Below are positions 55,342 through 64,000 of a DNA stretch of 64,000 bases, piece after piece. The translations under genes were made by a program, and so were the position numbers. Origin of the DNA: Azospira oryzae (GTDB taxonomy: Bacteria > Pseudomonadota > Gammaproteobacteria > Burkholderiales > Rhodocyclaceae); contig NZ_SHKM01000002.1 in the NCBI RefSeq assembly GCF_004217225.1, positions 253,307-317,306 on the forward strand, read 5' to 3'. The notes beneath the pieces are model-generated. The model searched no databases. It saw nothing but the letters and a program-made list of their open reading frames with translations, and had not been told where the DNA came from. How positions within the stretch are numbered: the stretch's first letter is position 1; the number at the start of each line of letters is the position of its first letter.

Positions 55342-55551
55342 TTAGCCGCCGCCGACGGCGACGACGATCTCGATGCGGTCGCCGCCGGCCAGGGCGGTCT
55401 CGCCGTGCTGGCTGCGGGGCACGATGTCGCCGTTGCGCTCCACGGCGATGCGCTTGCCGGCCAGGCCCAGTTCCGCCACCAGGGCGGCCACGGTGAAGGC
55501 GGCGTCGCGATCGGGAAATTGGCGGGTTTCGCCGTTGATGTGCAGTTCCAT
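55342..55551 (-). CDS. thiS: Sulfur carrier protein ThiS
   Basis: 69 residues from the ATG at 55551: MELHINGETRQF, ending VVAVGGG, with the C-terminal Gly-Gly that is adenylated and thiocarboxylated. Beta-grasp ubiquitin-like fold, normal length. It donates sulfur to ThiG, encoded 69 bases downstream. The much longer open frame through this region is a shadow of the plus-strand binding-protein gene. Confidence 0.95.
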   Translation of the reverse strand: MELHINGETRQFPDRDAAFTVAALVAELGLAGKRIAVERNGDIVPRSQHGETALAGGDRIEIVVAVGGG

Positions 55552-55638
55552 AAGGGGGCGGATTTTACCATGGCCGGCGGCCGCCTCCGGCACCGCTATA
55601 ATCGCTCCTGCCACCCCATTTTCCCGGACCTGCCCGCC

Positions 55639-56808
55639 ATGAAAGCCCGCCGCCCCGCCCCCTGCCGCCGCTTGCCGGCCGCCCTCCTGGCCGCCCTCTC
55701 CCTGATCGCCGGCCCGGCCCTGGCCCAGGTGAGGATCGGCGTCATCGCCTCCTCCACCGGCGTCACCGCCCAGGTGGGCATTCCCCAGAAGAACAGCGTG
55801 GCCCTGCTGCCGGCGGAAATCGGCGGGCAGAAGGTGGAATACATCGTCCTCGACGACGCCTCCGACCCCACCAATGCGGTCACCGCGGTGAAGAAGCTGA
55901 TCGGCGAGCACAAGGTGGATGCCCTGATCGGCCCCACCACCAGCCCCGCCGCCCTGGCCATGCTCGATTTCGTCGCCGAAGCGAAAACGCCCCTGGTCAC
56001 CACCGTGGGTTCCTCGGCCATCGTCCAGCCCATGGACGAGAAGAAGAAGTGGGTGTTCAAGACCACCCAGAACGACGACCTCATCGCCGAGGCGGTGATC
56101 GCCCACATGCAGGCCAGCGGTGTCAGGAGCGTGGGCTTCATCGGCTTCAACGACCCCTACGGCGAGAACTGGCACAAGGTCTTTGCCGCCCTGGCGGAGA
56201 AGGCGGGCATCCGTCTGGTGGCCAACGAGCGCTTCGTGCGCACCGACCAGTCGGTGATCGGCCAGGCCTTGAAGCTCATCAGCGCCAAACCGGACGCCAT
56301 TTTCATCGCCGCCACCGGCGGCCCCGCCGTGCTGCCCCAGGCCACCCTGCTGGAGAAGGGCTACAAGGGCCGGCTCTACCAGACCCACGGCGTCGCCACC
56401 AACGACTTCATCAAGCTGGGCGGCAAGGCCGTGGAAGGCACCCTGATGGCCGGCGGCCCCCTGCTGGTGGCCGACGGCCTCAAGGACGGCAACCCGATCA
56501 AGGCCGTGGCCCAGGGCTACATCCGGGCCTACGAGGGCCGCTACGGCGCCGGCACCATGTCCACCTTCGGCGCCAATACCTACGATGCGGGCCTGCTGTT
56601 GCAGAAGGCCATTCCCCTGGCCCTGAAGAAGGGCCATCCGGGCACGGCGGAATTCCGCACCGCCCTGCGCGACGCCCTGGAACAGTCGAAGGAAGTGGTG
56701 GGCGCCCAGGGGGTCTTCAACATGACGCCGGCCAACCATAACGGCATGGACCAGCGGGCACGGCTGATGATGACGGTACAGAACGGCCGCTGGGTACCCC
56801 TGCACTAG
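55639..56808 (+). CDS. Periplasmic branched-chain-amino-acid-type (Leu/Ile/Val-family) binding protein
   Basis: 389 residues from the ATG at 55639; upstream frame is antisense to thiS/thiG. Signal peptide (LPAALLAALSLIAGPALAQ), then a type I periplasmic-binding fold: RIGVIASSTGVTAQVGIPQK, YIVLDDASDPTNAVTAVKKL, VDALIGPTTSPAALAMLDF, VGFIGFNDPYGENWHKVF. No ABC permease or ATPase genes are adjacent. The next gene is a CHASE/GGDEF/EAL signalling protein on the same strand, so the protein may feed a receptor or serve a transporter encoded elsewhere. The ligand is unknown. Confidence 0.88.
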   Translation: MKARRPAPCRRLPAALLAALSLIAGPALAQVRIGVIASSTGVTAQVGIPQKNSVALLPAEIGGQKVEYIVLDDASDPTNAVTAVKKLIGEHKVDALIGPTTSPAALAMLDFVAEAKTPLVTTVGSSAIVQPMDEKKKWVFKTTQNDDLIAEAVIAHMQASGVRSVGFIGFNDPYGENWHKVFAALAEKAGIRLVANERFVRTDQSVIGQALKLISAKPDAIFIAATGGPAVLPQATLLEKGYKGRLYQTHGVATNDFIKLGGKAVEGTLMAGGPLLVADGLKDGNPIKAVAQGYIRAYEGRYGAGTMSTFGANTYDAGLLLQKAIPLALKKGHPGTAEFRTALRDALEQSKEVVGAQGVFNMTPANHNGMDQRARLMMTVQNGRWVPLH

Positions 56809-56848
56809 AGACCTGGGGTATTCCCGGGGGGCCGGGGTAAATGGGCTT

Positions 56849-56870
56849 ATATGTGACGAAAGTCATATAT
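56849..56870. promoter_or_regulatory. Inverted repeat upstream of the GGDEF/EAL gene (CRP-like site or GAAA-loop hairpin)
   Basis: ATATGTGAC-GAAA-GTCATATAT: nine-base arms with one mismatch. As DNA it contains TGTGA-N6-TCATA, close to a CRP/FNR-family operator. As RNA it is a 9-bp stem with a GAAA tetraloop. It lies 74 bases before the GGDEF/EAL start, next to a TATAAA element at 56889-56894. Confidence 0.5.
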
Positions 56871-56943
56871 TGCCTGTGTAATCAGCGCTATAAACCCAGC
56901 ATCGGGCCCAGTCGGGCATCAACCAGGGTGGAAGGGATAGTCA

Positions 56944-59900
56944 ATGGCGAAAGTGAAGACGGGCGCGGCGTTCGGCGCCTCCTTTCGCCTGCTGGGAGCG
57001 GGCAGCTATGCCCTGCTGGCGGCAGTGCTGCTGGTGGGCAGCATCCTGGCCCTGCTCCTCGGCCAACTGGAGGTGGACCGCCGCACCAGCGAGGCCCGCA
57101 CCCAGGCCACCGCCGAACTGGCCGCCGTGCGAGCCCGGCTGGAAGGCCAGATCATGGCCACCTTCAGCATCACCGAAGGCATCGTGCACCTGCTGCGCCA
57201 CGACGGCAGCATCTCCCCCGAGCGCTTCGCCGGCATGGCCTCCCAGGCCATCGCCGCCGTACCCCACATCCGCAACATCGCCCTAGCACCGGATGACGTC
57301 ATCCGGCAGGTCTATCCCCTGGCCGGCAACGAGCGGACCCTGGGCTTTGCCTACAGCACCCGGCCGGAACAGTTCGCCACGGTGCGCCGCGCCCGGGAAC
57401 TGGGCGGCCCCCTCCTGGCCGGCCCGGTGGAACTGGTCCAGGGCGGCCGCGCCCTGATCCACCGACGGCCGGTGTTCATCACCGACAAGGCCGGCGGCAG
57501 CCGCTACTGGGGCGTGGCCTCCATAGTGGCCGACGTGGACCGCCTGCTCAGCGTCGGCGGCATCGGCCGGGAAAGCCCCCTCAACCTGGCCCTACGCGGC
57601 AAAGACGGAGAAGGCGCCGACGGCGGCATGATCTGGGGCGACAGTGCGGTATTCGCCCAGCAACCAGTGCTGATGAACGTCAGCGTACCCGGCGGCACCT
57701 GGCAGCTGGCGGGCCTGCCCAAGGCGGGCTGGCCCAGCACCAATCTGCTGCACTCGCCCCTGTTCCTGGTGGCCCTGGCCAACACCCTGCTGCTGCTCTA
57801 TTTCGTCGCCCAGCTGATGCGGCGCAACAGGCTCATTCGCGAGCGCAACGGGGTGCTCTCCCGAGAAATCGCCGAGCGCAAGGAAATCCAGGCCTCCCTG
57901 GCCCAGAGCGAGGGGCGCTTCCGTACCCTCTTCGAATATTCCCCCGACCCCACCTGGATCGTCCGCCAGGGGGCCTTTTCCGAGGCCAACGCGGCGGCCC
58001 TGGAAATGTTCGGCTTCAAGGATTTTTCCCAGTTCCGGGGCATTTCCCCCATCGACCTGTCGCCGGCCCGGCAGCCCGACGGCCAGACCTCGGCGGAGAA
58101 GGCCAAGGCCATGATGGAAATCGCCGTGGCCCGGGGCCTGCACCGCTTTGAGTGGACGCACCAGCGCTGCGACGGCAGCCTGTTCCCGGCGGAAGTGACC
58201 CTCAGCGCCATGCAGCTCAACGAGTTGCCGGTGCTCCATGCCGTGGTGCGCGACATCTCCGAGCGCAAGCAGGCCGAGGCGGAACTGGAGCGGCAGCGCA
58301 GCCTGCTCGGCGCCATCGTGGACCATGCCCCCTCCCTGATCTACATGTTCGACACGGAGGGCCGCCTGCGCCTGGGCAACCGCCTCTTCGAAAAGGTGGT
58401 CGGCCGCCCCCGCGCCTCCATGGAAGGGCTGCTGCGGGAAAGCTTCATGTCCCCCGCCCTGGCTTTGCAGCACCGGCACAACGACGAACTGGTGATGCAG
58501 GCGGGCAAGCCCATGCGCTTCGAGGAACAGGCCCTGGACGGCGGCGTGGCGCGCACCTACCTCACCACCAAATGCCCGCTGCCGGCACCGGACGGCAGCC
58601 TGCGCGGCGTCCTCGGCATTTCCACCGACATCACGGAAATCAAGCAGACCACGGAACAGCTGCGCCTGGCAGGGGTGGTCATGGAGAACACCGCCGACGG
58701 GGTCATGATCACCGACGCCCGGGGCATCATCCTCTCGGTGAACAAGGCATTCACCGACATCACCGGCTACACCGCCGCCGAAGCCCTGGGCCAGCTGCCC
58801 AGCCTGCTGCGTTCGGACCGCCAGGAACCGGAGTTCTACCGCCTGATGTGGGAGACCCTGGCCAGCACCGGCATCTGGCGCGGCGAGATATGGAACCGGC
58901 GCAAGAACGGCGCCCTCTTCCCCGAGTGGCTGACCATCAATGCCGTACTCGACCAGGAGGGCAAGCCGGTCAATTACGTCGGCGTCTTCTCCGACATTTC
59001 CGCCATCAAGCATTCCCAGGACGAACTGGAGCGGCTGGCCCATTTCGACCCCCTCACCGGCCTGCCCAACCGCACCCTCTTCCACGACCGCCTGCAGCAC
59101 GCCCTGGAGCGGGCCCAGCGCTACGGCCAGGAACTGGCGGTGCTGCTGCTGGACCTGGACGGCTTCAAGACGGTGAACGACAGCCTGGGCCACCCCACCG
59201 GCGACCTGCTGCTGCAGCAGGCGGCCCACCGCTTCAAGGAATGCGTGCGGGTGGAGGACACGGTGTCCCGCCTGGGTGGCGACGAGTTCGCCATCATCCT
59301 CAACAACCTGGCCCAGGGCACGGACGCCATCAGTGTGGTGAAGAAGCTGCTGCAGGCCCTGCAGGAACCCTTCGACCTGGACGGTACCGCCGCCCTGGTC
59401 ACCACCAGCATCGGCATCGCCATCGCCCCCCTCGACGGCGACACGCCGGAAGCCCTGGTGCGCAATGCCGACACCGCCATGTACGGGGCCAAGGAAGGGG
59501 GCCGCAACAGCTACCGCTTCTACCAGGCCGACATGACCCGCCGCGCCCAGGAACGGCTGACCCAGGAACGCTCCCTGCGCCGGGCCCTGGAAGAAGGGGA
59601 ATTCGAGGTCTGGTACCAGCCCAAGCTGGAACTGGCCGACGGCCGCCTGTGCGGCGCCGAGGCCCTGCTGCGCTGGCGCGACCCGGCCCGGGGTCTGGTG
59701 TCGCCGGCCGAGTTCATCCCCCTGGCCGAACGCACCGGACTGATCGTGCCCATCGGCGAACTGGTGCTCGACCAGGTCTGCCGCCAGGCCCGCCAGTGGG
59801 CGGACCGGGGCCTGCTGGCCGGGCGCATCGCCGTCAATGTGGCGGCCCTGCAGATCGAGCGCAGCGACTATGCGGCGACCCTGCGCCAGGCCCTGGAAAA

Positions 59901-60324
59901 GCACGGTCTGCCGGCCACGGCCCTGGAGGTGGAAGTGACCGAAAGCCTGATCATGGAAAGCCCGAACCATGCCCGGCAGGTGCTGTGCGACATCCAGACC
60001 CTGGGGGTGACCACGGCGGTGGACGACTTCGGCACCGGTTATTCCTCCCTGGCCTATCTCAAGGTGCTGCCCATCAACCATCTGAAGATCGACCGGGCCT
60101 TCGTCGCCGACCTGCCCCACAACGCCAACGACGTGGCCATCGCCCGCGCCATCATCGCCCTCGGCCACTCCCTGGGATTCCACATCACCGCCGAAGGCAT
60201 CGAGACCCAGGAGCAGCTGGAATTCCTGCGCGGAGCCGGCTGCGACCAGGGTCAGGGCTACCTGTTCGGCCGGCCCATGCCGGCGGCGGACTTCACCGCC
60301 TGGATGCAGCAACGCCGCGCCTGA
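56944..60324 (+). CDS. Membrane CHASE-PAS-GGDEF-EAL cyclic-di-GMP signalling protein
   Basis: 1126 residues. TM1 (about 17-40), a periplasmic CHASE-like domain (to about 265), TM2 (LFLVALANTLLLLYFVAQLM, about 275-295), then three PAS domains (about 315-690; two end with DISERKQAE and STDITEIKQT type PAC segments). The GGDEF domain has an intact RLGGDEFAII (about 777), and the EAL domain an intact AEALLRWR (about 904) plus DDFGTGYSSLAYL. Both synthesis and hydrolysis of c-di-GMP are possible from sequence; which dominates is unknown. It follows a periplasmic binding-protein gene and is convergent with a second one. Confidence 0.93.
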   Translation: MAKVKTGAAFGASFRLLGAGSYALLAAVLLVGSILALLLGQLEVDRRTSEARTQATAELAAVRARLEGQIMATFSITEGIVHLLRHDGSISPERFAGMASQAIAAVPHIRNIALAPDDVIRQVYPLAGNERTLGFAYSTRPEQFATVRRARELGGPLLAGPVELVQGGRALIHRRPVFITDKAGGSRYWGVASIVADVDRLLSVGGIGRESPLNLALRGKDGEGADGGMIWGDSAVFAQQPVLMNVSVPGGTWQLAGLPKAGWPSTNLLHSPLFLVALANTLLLLYFVAQLMRRNRLIRERNGVLSREIAERKEIQASLAQSEGRFRTLFEYSPDPTWIVRQGAFSEANAAALEMFGFKDFSQFRGISPIDLSPARQPDGQTSAEKAKAMMEIAVARGLHRFEWTHQRCDGSLFPAEVTLSAMQLNELPVLHAVVRDISERKQAEAELERQRSLLGAIVDHAPSLIYMFDTEGRLRLGNRLFEKVVGRPRASMEGLLRESFMSPALALQHRHNDELVMQAGKPMRFEEQALDGGVARTYLTTKCPLPAPDGSLRGVLGISTDITEIKQTTEQLRLAGVVMENTADGVMITDARGIILSVNKAFTDITGYTAAEALGQLPSLLRSDRQEPEFYRLMWETLASTGIWRGEIWNRRKNGALFPEWLTINAVLDQEGKPVNYVGVFSDISAIKHSQDELERLAHFDPLTGLPNRTLFHDRLQHALERAQRYGQELAVLLLDLDGFKTVNDSLGHPTGDLLLQQAAHRFKECVRVEDTVSRLGGDEFAIILNNLAQGTDAISVVKKLLQALQEPFDLDGTAALVTTSIGIAIAPLDGDTPEALVRNADTAMYGAKEGGRNSYRFYQADMTRRAQERLTQERSLRRALEEGEFEVWYQPKLELADGRLCGAEALLRWRDPARGLVSPAEFIPLAERTGLIVPIGELVLDQVCRQARQWADRGLLAGRIAVNVAALQIERSDYAATLRQALEKHGLPATALEVEVTESLIMESPNHARQVLCDIQTLGVTTAVDDFGTGYSSLAYLKVLPINHLKIDRAFVADLPHNANDVAIARAIIALGHSLGFHITAEGIETQEQLEFLRGAGCDQGQGYLFGRPMPAADFTAWMQQRRA

Positions 60325-60330
60325 AGGGGA

Positions 60331-61434
60331 TCAGCGCACCAGGACGAAGCGCCCCTGCTGGATCTCGGTGAAAAAGGCCTGCCGCGTGGTATCGCCGAAG
60401 GCGTCGAAACTGATCTGCTGCTGCAGGCCCTGGTAGGGGCCGTACTTGAGCACCGCCGCCTTGACGCTGTCACCCCGCTGGCGCCGGCTGAGGGCGGTGA
60501 ACAGCACCGTCGCCGCATCGTAGGCCGCCACCGCACTGTAGCCCGGCAGGCGCTGGAAGCGCTGGGCAAAGGCGTCGCGGAAGGCCACGTAGCGGGGGGA
60601 TTCGTCATAGCGGTTGTAGTTCTGCAGGATCAGCAGCCCTTCCACCAGGGAGCCCCCCAGTTCGGTCAGCTGCTCCGACGCCGCCCATTCCGAGGCGGCA
60701 ATGGGCAGCCGGGGCGCCTGCCGGCGCGACTGCTGGGCCAGGCGGGCCACATCGATGGCGCCGGCGATGTAGAGCAGGCCGTCCGGGTCGTTCCTGAGCA
60801 GGCGCCGCACCACCTGGGCGAAATCCGTGTCGGGCTGGGAGTCGTAGGCCGCTTCGGCAACGATGGCGCCGCCGCTGCTAGTGAAGGCGCGGCGGAACTC
60901 CTCCAGCCAGGATTCGGAAAAGACCCGGTTGCGGGTGTCGTAGGCCACGGCGACGCGGCGCTGGCCCCGCTGGTAAAGCATGCGAGCGTAGTCGCCGGCA
61001 TTGTCCCGGGTGCTGCGGTTGATGCGCACCAGGTTGTCGTCCTTGGCGTAAAAGGCCATGGCGCTGAGGGTCGGACTGATCAGCAGGGTGTCGCTGCGGG
61101 CCAGCACCGGCACGGCCGCCGCCGCCATGGCCGAGGTGAAGGGGCCGATCACCGCCTCCACCCGCGCCTGGCCCAGCTCCGCCGCCGCCCGGGCAGCGGT
61201 CTCGGCCTTCTGGGCATCGTCCCGGGCAATCAGCTCGATGGGGCGGCCCTGGATGCCGCCTTCCCGGTTCCACTGCTCGACCGCCAGGATGACGCCGTTG
61301 CGCCCGGCATCCCCCACATCCGTGTTGCGGTCGGAAAGACCACCGAGAAAGCCGATGCGCACCGGCTCCGGTTCGCCGCAAGCGGCCAGCAGCAGGGTAC
61401 CGAGGAGGATCAGGGCAGCCAGGGGCTTGCGCAT
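60331..61434 (-). CDS. Periplasmic ligand-binding lipoprotein (type I, amide/branched-chain family)
   Basis: 367 residues from ATG 61434; longer frame discarded because 61434 begins the lipoprotein signal LILLGTLLLAAC with lipobox LAAC. The mature part is a Leu/Ile/Val-type binding fold (RIGFLGGLSDRNTDVGDAGR, GIQGRPIELIARDDAQKAE, VEAVIGPFTSAMAAAAVPVL). No transporter genes are near. It is divergent from a large sensor protein and convergent with the c-di-GMP protein, which suggests it presents a ligand to one of them. The ligand is unknown. Confidence 0.87.
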   Translation of the reverse strand: MRKPLAALILLGTLLLAACGEPEPVRIGFLGGLSDRNTDVGDAGRNGVILAVEQWNREGGIQGRPIELIARDDAQKAETAARAAAELGQARVEAVIGPFTSAMAAAAVPVLARSDTLLISPTLSAMAFYAKDDNLVRINRSTRDNAGDYARMLYQRGQRRVAVAYDTRNRVFSESWLEEFRRAFTSSGGAIVAEAAYDSQPDTDFAQVVRRLLRNDPDGLLYIAGAIDVARLAQQSRRQAPRLPIAASEWAASEQLTELGGSLVEGLLILQNYNRYDESPRYVAFRDAFAQRFQRLPGYSAVAAYDAATVLFTALSRRQRGDSVKAAVLKYGPYQGLQQQISFDAFGDTTRQAFFTEIQQGRFVLVR

Positions 61435-61459
61435 GGGAAAGCTCCGCTTTGGTGGTTGG

Positions 61460-61486
61460 GACCATGCACTAATTCCACGCATGGTC
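61460..61486. promoter_or_regulatory. Inverted repeat in the divergent promoter region
   Basis: GACCATGC (61460-61467) and GCATGGTC (61479-61486), perfect 8-base arms 11 bases apart, between the lipoprotein start (61434) and the sensor gene start (61576). This is the size and placement of an operator for a dimeric regulator. No binder can be named. Confidence 0.45.
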
Positions 61487-61575
61487 GCCGAAAGATTCTG
61501 ATAATACTAAGATAATAGACGGCAGATCATTCACCTAACCCCGGCGGCCGCCCGGCCGTCGCCCCGGTGCCCATC

Positions 61576-64000
61576 ATGGCCTTGCACCCACACTTCCTTT
61601 CCCGCTGGCAGCGGGCCTGGCGCCGCTCCCTGCACATCCGCCTGGTGGTACTGGGCCTGGTGCCCATGCTCGTCACCCTGCCGGTGATCATGGCCGTGCT
61701 GGTGGTGGGCGGCCAGCGTTTCGACGAGCTGCTGGAGGCCAATGCCCACGCCCATCTGATCAGCACCCGCAACTATCTGGAGCAGATCCGCAACCGCTCC
61801 GGCCAGCAGGTGCTGCAGCAGGCCCTCTCCGAGCGCCTGCCCCAGTTGCTCAAGGCCCACCGCGGCAACGACCCGACCCTGGGCAAGGTGCTCGACGTGT
61901 GGGCGGAATCGGCGGGCCTGGACTATCTCATCGTCGCCACCGAGGACGGCCAGATCATCGCCGCCAGCACCGACGCCGTGCCCGGCACCCGCCTGCCCCG
62001 CTCCTTTGTCGTGCGCCAGGTGCTGACCGGACTGCCGGTATCGGCCTACGAGCGCTTCGATGCGGAACAGCTGGCCCGCCTCGGCTCCCGTTTTCCCGCC
62101 CGGGCCCGGGTCGAGGTGGCGGGGGCGCCGAAGGGCGAGGCGGAGACCCGGGGCCTGCTCATCAACGCCGCCGCCCACCTGCCCCTCAGCGGCGATTACG
62201 GAGATGCCATCCTCTTCGGCGGCATCCTGCTCAACAACAACCTGGCCCTGATCGACAACATCCGGGAGGTGGTTTTCCCGGTGGGCACCCTGCCGGGCGG
62301 CGACAGCGGCACCGCCACCCTGTTCCTCGACGACATCCGCGTCGCCACCAACGTGCAGCTGGCCAACGGCCAGCGGGCCCTGGGCACCCGGGCCAGTGCC
62401 GAGGTCAATCAGGCGGTGCTGGAAGAAGGCGGCACCTGGGTGCGGCGGGCCCGGGTGGTGGACAGCTGGCAGATCGCCGGCTACCAGGCCCTGCTCGACG
62501 GCGAGGGGCGGCGCATCGGCATGATCTACTCCGGCTTTCCGGAAACCTACTACCAGAACGAGAAGCACCTGCTCCTGGGCGGCATTTCGCTGGTGCTGGG
62601 CCTGAGCATGCTGCTGCTCACCTATGCCTTCCTGAAGAAATCCCGCCGCCTCACCGACCGCCTGCAGCGCATCCGCGACGCCATGACCGACTTCGGCCAG
62701 GGCCGCACCCTGGCCCGGGTCGGGCGCATGGAGGAAGAGGACGAGATCGGCCAGCTGGCCGGCCATTTCGACGCCCTGCTCGATGCCCTGGATGCCAAGG
62801 AGAAGGCCCGGGCCCATACCGAATGGGTGCTGCGCAAACGCATGCAGGAACTGGCCTGCCTCTACGAAATATCCCGGGTCACGGAAGACCCGGCCCTGGG
62901 CCTGGGGGAAATCCTGGAACGGGTGGTGGGCCTCATTCCGCCGGGCTGGCGCTGGCCCCGGCAGACCTTCGCCTGCATCGAGTTCGGCGGTGTCCGTTAC
63001 GCCACCCCGGGCCACCCGGCCGCAACCGGCGGCCACCGGGTCACCTTCCGCACCCCGGGGGGCGACCAGGGCACCCTGACGGTGCTGTGCCAGCCCGACG
63101 GCGAGCACGACACGGCCCTGCTGCCGGAGGAGCGGACCCTGCAGGAAAGCATCGCCCAGCGCCTCGGCGACGCCATCGGCCGCCTGCAGACCCGCAGCGC
63201 CCTGCGCGAGCGAGAGGACATCTTCAGCGCCATCGCCGCCCAGGCGCCGGAGAGCATCTGCCTGATCGACGCCGAGAGCGGCCGCTTCATCGAATTCAAC
63301 GACATGACCTGCGCCAGCCTGGGCTACACCCGGGAAGAACTGGCCGGCCTCTCCATCGCCGACCTGGAGGCGGAGATGGACCCGCAGCAGGTCCGCCAGG
63401 CCCTGGCCGCCGTCATCCGGGACGGCCAGCACAGCACGGAAACCCGCCTGCGGCGCAAGGACGGCCAGGTGCGGGACTTCTGGGTCAGCAACCGGCGGGT
63501 GGAAATGGACGGGCGCCTCGGCTGCGCCTCCGTCTGGCGCGACATCACCGAGCGCAAGGAGCAGGCCCGGGCCATGGCCAGCGAAGTTTCCATGCGCCGG
63601 GCCCTGTTCGAGCACAGCCGGGACGGCCTGGTGCTGCTCACCGAGGACGGCGCCGTGGCCGAAGCCAATCCGGCCATGGCGGCCATGCTCGGCTACACGC
63701 CGGAGGAAATGGAACGGCTCCACGTGTGGGACTGGGACGCCGCGATTCCCCGGGAACAGATCACCGCCATGCTGCGGGCCCTGAGCAAGGGCGGCGAGTT
63801 CTTCCAGACCGTGCACCGCCACAAGGACGGCCGCACCTTCAACGTGGAAGTGAGCGCCAGCCGTGTCGAGTGGGAAGGCCAGGCCTATGTGCTGTGTCTG
63901 CACCGGGACATCACCTTCCGCCTGCGCCTGGAACAGGAACTGGAACAGCACCGCCACCACCTGGAGGAGCTGGTGCACGCCCGCACCATGGAGCTGGCCG
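61576..64000 (+). CDS. Membrane sensor protein with HAMP and two PAS domains (partial, 3' end outside window)
   Basis: 808 complete codons from ATG 61576 run to the window end without a stop; an in-frame GTG three codons earlier is possible. TM1 (VVLGLVPMLVTLPVIMAVLVVGG) is followed by a large periplasmic sensor (about 60-330, Cache-like; contains DYLIVATEDGQIIAASTDAV), TM2 (LLLGGISLVLGLSMLLLTYAF), HAMP, a linker resembling a GAF start (ELACLYEISRVTED), and two PAS domains (about 550-675 and 675-785). The last residues (LEELVHARTMELA) normally precede a histidine kinase or GGDEF output. The output domain is outside the window. Confidence 0.88.
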   Translation, partial: MALHPHFLSRWQRAWRRSLHIRLVVLGLVPMLVTLPVIMAVLVVGGQRFDELLEANAHAHLISTRNYLEQIRNRSGQQVLQQALSERLPQLLKAHRGNDPTLGKVLDVWAESAGLDYLIVATEDGQIIAASTDAVPGTRLPRSFVVRQVLTGLPVSAYERFDAEQLARLGSRFPARARVEVAGAPKGEAETRGLLINAAAHLPLSGDYGDAILFGGILLNNNLALIDNIREVVFPVGTLPGGDSGTATLFLDDIRVATNVQLANGQRALGTRASAEVNQAVLEEGGTWVRRARVVDSWQIAGYQALLDGEGRRIGMIYSGFPETYYQNEKHLLLGGISLVLGLSMLLLTYAFLKKSRRLTDRLQRIRDAMTDFGQGRTLARVGRMEEEDEIGQLAGHFDALLDALDAKEKARAHTEWVLRKRMQELACLYEISRVTEDPALGLGEILERVVGLIPPGWRWPRQTFACIEFGGVRYATPGHPAATGGHRVTFRTPGGDQGTLTVLCQPDGEHDTALLPEERTLQESIAQRLGDAIGRLQTRSALREREDIFSAIAAQAPESICLIDAESGRFIEFNDMTCASLGYTREELAGLSIADLEAEMDPQQVRQALAAVIRDGQHSTETRLRRKDGQVRDFWVSNRRVEMDGRLGCASVWRDITERKEQARAMASEVSMRRALFEHSRDGLVLLTEDGAVAEANPAMAAMLGYTPEEMERLHVWDWDAAIPREQITAMLRALSKGGEFFQTVHRHKDGRTFNVEVSASRVEWEGQAYVLCLHRDITFRLRLEQELEQHRHHLEELVHARTMELA

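Noticed and set aside
54631-55638. Long in-frame extension upstream of the binding protein at 55639
   Set aside because: It is antisense to thiG and thiS, and the signal peptide starts at 55639.
56870-56894. TTGCCT/TATAAA as a sigma-70 promoter for the GGDEF/EAL gene
   Set aside because: The spacer is only 13 bases, too short for a normal promoter; only the TATAAA and the palindrome were noted.
61531-63978. 815-codon minus-strand open frame across the last sensor gene
   Set aside because: The plus-strand frame shows transmembrane, HAMP and PAS features; the minus frame is compositionally a shadow without domains.

Overview
The window is GC-rich, gene-dense bacterial chromosome. Gene content and order point to a betaproteobacterium, most likely of the Rhodocyclaceae (Azospira/Dechloromonas-like). 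The pointers are the run ispE, tRNA-Gln, prs, rplY, pth, ychF, the M16 peptidase pair beside ftsY-ftsE-ftsX, and many large PAS/GGDEF/EAL and methyl-accepting proteins. The taxonomic call is inference.

Housekeeping flanks. Positions 1-12060 hold glnA (cut by the window edge, with a clear NtrC/sigma-54 control region), a rhodanese, a secreted CHAT-domain protease-like protein with two small partners, nadA, a chemoreceptor gene broken by a frameshift, an endonuclease/phosphatase-fold protein with cardiolipin synthase B, and gluQ. Positions 30426-48780 hold ychF, pth, rplY, prs, tRNA-Gln(TTG), ispE, lolB, a TPR protein, mutM, a dynamin-like GTPase, ferredoxin, coaD, rsmD, two M16 peptidases, ftsY-ftsE-ftsX and a Tat-exported sulfide-dehydrogenase-type flavoprotein. 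Positions 52437-64000 hold trmB, a secreted protein, thiG, thiS, two periplasmic-type binding proteins, a CHASE-PAS-GGDEF-EAL protein and the start of a large PAS sensor protein.

Genomic island, about 12068-30436. An 18.4 kb island of visibly lower GC sits between gluQ and ychF. It is bounded by an 11-bp direct repeat whose right copy is the 3' end of ychF. The ychF intrinsic terminator now lies on the far side of the island, next to gluQ. The island carries an ICE-type replication protein, two tyrosine recombinases and a six-gene leftward run of defence genes: Fic, PLD-SNF2 helicase, Eco57I-class methylase and AAA ATPase with overlapping ends, then SIR2-APAZ and short Argonaute (a SPARSA-type pair). 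An operator-like cluster of inverted repeats lies in front of the Fic gene. The Fic/helicase/methylase/ATPase block is the best candidate for a poorly described system. The SIR2-APAZ/Argonaute pair is a known type.

Cassette array, about 48864-51962. Six attC-like recombination sites separate six small unrelated genes, all on the minus strand. An attI-like core lies at the right end, and no integron integrase is visible beside it. This is a second mobile-gene locus, of the type called a cluster of attC sites lacking an integrase. It lies between the sulfide-dehydrogenase-type gene and trmB.
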